Shown: positions 58,108 through 64,000 of the stretch, piece by piece
Position numbering within the stretch: the first letter of the stretch is position 1
Layout of the letters: each line of letters starts with the position of its first letter
Origin: Calamus simplicifolius
Taxonomy: Eukaryota > Streptophyta > Magnoliopsida > Arecales > Arecaceae
Direction of reading: 5' to 3'
Assembly: GCA_900491605.1 (NCBI GenBank)
Contig: UESW01004770.1
Coordinates: 511,440 to 575,439 of the forward strand
DNA: 64,000 bases
The notes under the pieces: model-generated
The model's input: the letters and a program-made list of their open reading frames with translations, nothing else
Told to the model about the DNA's origin: nothing
The model's database searches: none
Made by a program: the position numbers and the translations under genes

Positions 58108-58878
58108 ATGGGTCGGCGAGGAAAGGAAAGCGACGATGAGGACGATGATTTCCTCTACCGCTACCCTCTTCCCTCTTCCTCCTCCTCCGCTGGCGGCGGT
58201 GTCCACCGCAACCACGACGTCGCCTCCAAGGGCGGATCTGGCGGCCTCGTCCCCTCCAAGTCGACGGTATACGTCTCTAACCTAGATTACTCCCTCACTA
58301 ACTCCGACCTCCACACCATCTTCTCCACCTTCGGCAAGGTCGCTCGCGTCACCGTACTCAAGGACCGGGCCTCCCGCCGGAGCCGCGGCGTCGCCTTCGT
58401 ACTCTTCGTCTCACGCCACGACGCCGCCGCCGCCGTCCGGACCATGGACCGTAAGGTCCTCAACGGCCGCACCCTCTCCGTCTCCATCGCCGCCGACAAT
58501 GGCCGGGCCTCCGAGTTCATCCGCCGGAGGGTCTACAAGGACAAGAGCCGCTGCTACGAGTGCGGCGAGGAGGGCCACCTATCATACGAGTGCCCTAGGA
58601 ACCAGCTTGGCTCGAGGGAGCAGCCAAACCCTAAGCGGGCCCGGAGAGGTGCGCAGCGCCGCGACGGCGGCGGTGGCGGTGGAGGGGAGGACTGGGGATC
58701 GGATGATGGGGGTGAGGCTGGGTTCGAGGATGATAACTGGGCCTCAGTGGTGGACACGAGGGGGTTCGAGGAGAAGGCGAGGGAGAGGGAGGAGTGGAGA
58801 GATGATGGGAAGGATATGAAGAAAAAGAAGGAGAAGAAAGTTAGCTACTTCAGTGATGAGAGTGGCGAGGACGATTAG
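58108..58878 (+). CDS. U11/U12 small nuclear ribonucleoprotein 31 kDa protein
   Basis: 256 residues in one exon. An acidic N-terminus is followed by an RRM (about residues 52-128) with RNP2 VYVSNL (54-59) and RNP1 RGVAFVLF (93-100). A CCHC knuckle C149-C152-H157-C162 follows, then a basic/glycine-rich and acidic tail ending YFSDESGEDD. RRM plus one CCHC is the plan of U11/U12-31K (ZCRB1 in animals), part of the minor spliceosome U11/U12 di-snRNP that recognises U12-type introns in the nucleus. The start at 58108 is chosen because MGRRGKESDDEDDD fits the family's short acidic N-terminus; an in-frame ATG at 58006 would add 34 unlike residues. The coding region is GC-rich with strong third-position GC, unlike all flanking DNA. 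The C-terminal half is not diagnostic. Confidence 0.9.
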   Translation: MGRRGKESDDEDDDFLYRYPLPSSSSSAGGGVHRNHDVASKGGSGGLVPSKSTVYVSNLDYSLTNSDLHTIFSTFGKVARVTVLKDRASRRSRGVAFVLFVSRHDAAAAVRTMDRKVLNGRTLSVSIAADNGRASEFIRRRVYKDKSRCYECGEEGHLSYECPRNQLGSREQPNPKRARRGAQRRDGGGGGGGEDWGSDDGGEAGFEDDNWASVVDTRGFEEKAREREEWRDDGKDMKKKKEKKVSYFSDESGEDD

Positions 58879-59013
58879 GAAGGTATGGTGTGCTACTTTC
58901 TCAAGCTCTTCTCTAGCTGTTCTATTTCTTTTGGTGTTATTCTGCTTGATTATGGAGAATTTTTCTTTTGGTCTTGCTTTGCTTTTAGATTGTTCTACTT
59001 TTCTCCACAAGAA

Positions 59014-59040
59014 TTTTTTTTTTTTTTTTTTTTTTTTTTT
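59014..59040. repeat. poly(T) run of 27
   Basis: An uninterrupted T27 in the downstream region of the U11/U12-31K gene. It could be the inverse of a poly(A) tail of a small retroelement, but no body was recognised beside it. Confidence 0.9.
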
Positions 59041-61474
59041 GCCCCCTTCCAAAATCATTAAAACCATGTGCATTTCTGTATAGGACTGAAAGCATGCCCT
59101 GTTACTTATTTTTCAAGAGTTTATGGATCAGTTGTCTATTATTTGTAGAAGAAGAAGAAGTCAGGGGTTTTATATCGGAGTTGGATGTGCCCGGGGTATT
59201 GATGAATATCTTGTTCTATTGAACATTTGATTTACTGAATATATATCTTTGTTTGAAGCGTTTGAAGTGTTTTTGTGGTTTGTATGCTTCGAGATGGTGT
59301 CTTTGTTCAATTTTTGCCACCTTCTTTCAAGAGAAAGATGTTAGAGAGCTGTTCCAATTTTGGACCATGAACCTTGTCCATAGGGTTTGTAAAATTATAA
59401 CTCATTGAATGCCCTTAACTCAAGCAAAAGTTTTGGGTAAGCAAGTCTTGCTGAACTACCATCCCTTCAAAAGCGTTGGATGCATACTGTATTGTCATTT
59501 TAACGACCAATGAATGCATTGGTTCTTGAAACTAGTTTGATCTGGTGGTGTCTCAAACTCCTTTGCAAGCTTGATCTAGGTAAAGCTGAAGGTAACGTGG
59601 ACGGGGTAAAATCATTTTCCCATTCTCTTTCTACATTTTTGGCTCCTCAGAGATTTTTACCATAGCAACAAGCCATAACAACAGTGAGCCGTTGTCATCT
59701 TTATAAAGGTTTTTAGCAGGTTTTGCAAATATAAGTGATAATGGAAAGTTGTTTAGGGTTTTGATGTGGGTACACATTCTGGAGCCAAGGACCTCCCTTC
59801 AATACATCAATGATGCTCATGTTTTTTAACGAAGTTGATTTGGCTCAATCTAAGAGAGAGAAATTCTCAGCTTATGCATCAGGAATTGGCTTGATTATGT
59901 ATGTGTTTATCTTGGTTGGAGTTCTATGGTGAGGTTGATGTTAACGGATTGGATGTGTTTTAACTTTTGAGAGCTTATTACATTCACTTTGAGGTGAAAC
60001 ATTCCCGGTCGAGTACTTGGACCTTATGCAATGATTATAATACTTTGGAATCAGAACATTTATTTGGTTACAGGGGTTCAAGGGCTTTGGGCTTAGGGTT
60101 GTCTTAGTTCACCGGTTTTGATTAACTATAGTAGTGGTTAGTATTGTTTGGAATCCTGATGAGTTTACTAGCAAATCTGAATGGATTCTCTTTTTATATT
60201 GGTGGAATATGTGACGGTAGGGTACCATACATCTATTAATGTGGGAGAATGTGTTTAGAACTAACACTATAGGGGTGAAGTGTTAAGTTGAACCTTACCT
60301 TAGATAAACATGCAGAGATTGTGGAAATTAGGTGACATAACAGTAAATTCTTTTGTAGGCTAGATTCTAGGTGGTGGACTAAACCTATTAAGATAGCATC
60401 CTTCATCTCGAGATGGATTTTGGAAGCTTGAAATGATCTGCATAGTGGTAATGAGATACGTGGCATGTTAGGGATTTACAAGTTTTTGATAGTATTCACA
60501 AAGGAACTGCATGGTGATTTGATTCAAGTCGAACATGACACACTAATGAAGAGTGGAAGAAGAAACAAGCATGACAGCATGGTTACGTAGTGAAGAGAGC
60601 TAAAGTTTCAATTATTAGGAGGGTTTAGGAGTTGAATTTAGTGGTTTCCAATCTTTGCAATACATATGTATGTATGTATCTATATATTTGTGTTTGTGTA
60701 TGCATGTATGCACATCAAGCAAGCCCGATTTGAATAATTACAATATAACTAGTGAGCTAAAGTGTAACATACTCAGATATAATTGGCAAATTCAAACCAT
60801 TGATCTTGATCTAAATGTTTTGTAACTTAAATTGATGAAAATTTAGCTGATTTCAATGCTTGTAAATTATAGATCAAATAAAAAATGGCATCATATTGTT
60901 AAAAATATTCAATTTTTATCAATTTAATACATAGATACAAGATATCAAATATATGATATTTTATTTCAGTGTATCATATGCATCATAGATCATGATCAAT
61001 GTTTATCGATTTTCATTTTGGGAGATTCTCAATTGAATTTCATCGGAAAGAATTTAGTGCCAAGACATCAGTTATAGTGGGCTCTAGTTAATTTCTAGGA
61101 GACCTACTCGAAGAGAACCAGATGGCCAGCCCCTGTGATGAATCTCAGTCAAGTTTGAGAAGCAAGCGATGATGTCCCTGAAGATTAACAGGGGTATTGT
61201 TCTTAATGAAAGAACAAGTCTTCCAACTATATGAAGGGTGAGCATTTGGGGACATTGTAAGTGGCTGAACATTGATTGCCTTGTTGAGTCTCTCAATTTG
61301 TTTTTGGTCCAGCATTTATACTAAATGTGCTTTCTTTTCTATTTATTAGAGGGAGATAACATAAGGAGTTTCACATTTCTTAGGAAAGAATAGGAGAAAT
61401 TATAGTTGTTTCTTTACGGTTTTTAAGGGAGCTATTGCTACTTTAATTTTACAACATTTTGATTAATATGCATT

Positions 61475-61478
<4 letters not shown>

Positions 61479-61526
<48 letters not shown>
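61479..61526. repeat. (CT)n(GT)n microsatellite
   Basis: About 18 CT units followed directly by six GT units. A compound simple repeat, likely to vary in length between individuals. Confidence 0.95.
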
Positions 61527-63908
61527 AAATTTTATTGGTTCATGTTGCAATTTTATGCAAAGTCTGGTCTCATGGTTTAACCTGACAGCCTATAAACAAA
61601 ATTGATTGCTAGCTTACCTTGCATCACACTATAGTGGAATTTGTTCATCTGGTCTTCTTTTTTAATGGCTTTTGGCAGAAATTTCCTGTTATAATAATGC
61701 TGCTAGGAAGGGGAAAAAGGTTGGGCTTTTCCCTAAACAAAACCTTGAGGATGTGAAAGCCATGGAACTTGCTAGGTTGCTTAGGCATCCATGGGTTCAC
61801 TGCTTCTAACACAAGTGAAATAACCCCTGTTTTTGTAGGTGGGTTGTTAAGGCAATCCTTTTCTGAAGTCTTTCTTCATCCACTCTAATCATTATTTATT
61901 GGGAATTGTGTAGGCAGTAGTCAGAACACCATGTATGCCCTCATCAACAGGTTAATGGCTTCTGGGCACCATGTATTTCTTCAGAAGTTATTTCACATTT
62001 TGGTGTGAGCCTTGTTCCATAATTGTGAGCGTCCCTGTAAATCTCTGTGGCGGAGCTGCAAAGGCAGAGTAATGGTGCTATTTTAGAATCTACACTGCCA
62101 ATTATATGTATGCGCAACTGAACTTGTAGCATGGCTATAAAATATTGCACTTGTCTGTTGTTCCTGCAGCTAAATTCAAAACATAACTGACTACAATTAG
62201 ACACTCAGTAGGCTTTGGCTGATACTGAAACTTAAAAGTACATTTTAGATGACCATATTTTTAGCAGGCTGATGAAATGCTTGCATGGTAGAATTCTTGT
62301 GGCCCATGCAGTTGAATCCGCAGAGGTCTGTAATAATCCTAGATTTTCTAATAAAAGATTAGTAGACTTGAGCTACTCAGGGCAAGGGTTATATGATAGA
62401 AAAAGTTTAAGAGTCTAGCCAAATAATCACTGGACAGAGATATCTGATGCTTCTTTTTCTAGCCATGAGTTTGACCTGGATATGAGCTGTATCTTGTCAG
62501 CTTGCATGATAACACTTTTAGAGCACAAGCATTCGGCTATACTATACCGATGAGGCATTCACTTATTTCAAACTCTTTTGAGGCATTGGCAACTCAAGCT
62601 AAGTATTTCTTCATAGCAAAACAGCAACCATTAACTCCCTGTTTATCTGTGAGCCTTTGGCAAAGAGGATTTGGCTCATGAAAGTTCTCTTGCCTCTATT
62701 TTGTAATTGGTATTATTGTTGAAGGATCTTGGTATACATAACTGTAATCACCCAGTTAAAATGCTAAAAAGATGGCAGTGGAAGCCAAATGTTCCAGTAA
62801 GAATGAGAAGAGGATTAATTTCTGTCTTTAGAGTAGTTTGTAGGAATTCTCTGTTATGATTACTACCTCTACTTACTGATAGATGAGATTTAAGTTTAGC
62901 TGTACCCCGAAATTGCTTTTCTGGGTATTAGCCATCCAAATTCCTGACCTAATTCTGGTTTTGGTATTGCTGTATTAAATGATCTGAACTGAGTGATCGT
63001 ACCTACCCTAAAATGAATTGAACATGGTCTCAGCTGTGGATGAAGATTCTGAACTTAAACTTACCTGGGTTGCTTGTGTGTCACCCATTGTTCTTGGCTC
63101 ATGAGTGCATTACTGGTCTAAAAGTTAACCTATGCAACGATGCCTCTGAGTGATGGCTGATTTACTGGAAAGTGCAGGTGGTGAGAATAAAATATGATTT
63201 TGGAGAAGCTGGCCTTCATCTCAGGTTTTCATCTTACTTCATTTCAGTAGTACTTTTTCTGTACTGATGACTTCCTCGTGCTCTTCAGCATTTGTATTGT
63301 GATATTGTTTTTAATGCTTTAGCTCTTCAGTTATTTCTTTCCCCTTTCACTTGTCATGCTGGTCCCGTTTGAAATTCTTTATCGTTGTGCTCCAAAAGTG
63401 CAGGATTCTTTTGAAAATGTGAAGCTGTGGAGAACTGAAATGGAATGCAGGGAAATGTCATCATTGTTGGAAGAAGCGATGCCCATCTTATTTTATATGA
63501 TACTGTCAGCCCCATGAACGAAATATCATCTTATTTTGTTCTTGAGTGAAATTGTGTGGTCATGCATTTCATTGCAAATGCTGGTAGGTTTGAATGTTGG
63601 GAACCTTGGGCTTGTGTTTGTTGTGTAAAATGTTGGATCACTGTAGTTCAGCATTCTGCTCTTTTAAGAATCAGAATTAGAGATTGCACCTGGCTGTTTG
63701 GCTTGTGAGCGTTGAGCTGGAACATGGAGAAGGGAAGCAGAGCCTGAAAGCTCGAAATGCTTGTTCTCATATACGTTCCTGTGGGTCAATGGAAAATTCT
63801 TGGCTTCTCTACTGGGCCCTTTCCTATAAAACCAGCAACTTTAGAAGAAAATCAAAATGATTTTTATTCAATTTGTTAATTAAAAGTTGCCTTGTAAAAG
63901 AAGATTGG

Positions 63909-63927
63909 TTTTTTTTTTTTTTTTTTT
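63909..63927. repeat. poly(T) run of 19
   Basis: A homopolymer near the right edge of the window, without recognisable context. Confidence 0.9.
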
Positions 63928-64000
63928 AAACAGAGTATTCATATAACATGTCAAATCGATGCATGGGGTATCCAAATTGAAACTGGCCTTTTGACCAATT

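Larger units (their letters stand above)
58879..64000. other. downstream region, no further gene recognised
   Basis: About 5.1 kb of moderately AT-rich, mostly unique-looking sequence. A GTATGG donor-like site stands right after the stop codon (58883) and TGCAG acceptor-like sites occur at 62165-62169, 63174-63178 and 63399-63403, so a spliced 3' UTR is possible but unproven. No frame over 90 codons has a recognisable domain and no tRNA or snoRNA was found. Confidence 0.5.

Noticed and set aside
60236..60466. 76-codon minus frame downstream of U11/U12-31K
   Set aside because: No domain, AT-rich context, no supporting neighbour frames.
62266..62340. Possible C/D-box snoRNA (TGATGAA near 62272)
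   Set aside because: No matching D box or terminal stem at a suitable distance.

Overview
The window is plant nuclear DNA, almost certainly from a monocot. A GC-rich host gene sits among AT-rich intergenic DNA, and all the repeat families are plant lineages: SIRE-like and other Ty1/copia, Tat-like Ty3/gypsy, plant L1-type LINEs with RNase H, and CACTA. The large SIRE elements and the GC-rich gene would suit a commelinid such as a palm. That is inference; the species cannot be read from the sequence.

Only two host genes are recognised. A nine-exon shugoshin-like gene lies on the minus strand at 6021-7745. It lacks the C-terminal SGO box, has one exon junction out of frame, and ends 43 bp from a copia LTR, so it is probably a relic. 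An intact single-exon gene for the minor-spliceosome protein U11/U12-31K lies on the plus strand at 58108-58878, with about 5 kb of unassigned DNA downstream.

Layout. 1-4369: 3' part of a plus-strand copia element (protease to RNase H, PPT, LTR). 4870-5978: tail and LTR of a second copia. 6021-8160: shugoshin relic and its upstream region. 8250-8522: a MITE. 8700-10887: leader, PBS and 1.8-kb LTR of a minus-strand copia. 11462-14060: CACTA remnant. 14342-27149: minus-strand SIRE-like copia with both LTRs and an extra ORF after pol; a 5'-truncated LINE (LINE-C) sits in its 3' LTR. 27940-28502: fragment of the same LTR family as 9063-10887. 28503 to about 45427: Tat-like gypsy with an antisense ORF, split by a second SIRE-like copia at 34258-44275. 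45662-51666 (LINE-A) and about 51890-57889 (LINE-B): two near full-length LINEs of one family in tandem, the second ending about 220 bp before the U11/U12-31K start codon.

Nearly all of the window is therefore a layered transposon deposit. The most informative points are the nesting order (LINE in LTR, copia in gypsy), non-canonical ORFs in two retroelement lineages, a short TCGGCTCC repeat recurring inside elements, the ATGA overlap of LINE ORF1 and ORF2, and the decay of the shugoshin gene beside a retrotransposon.
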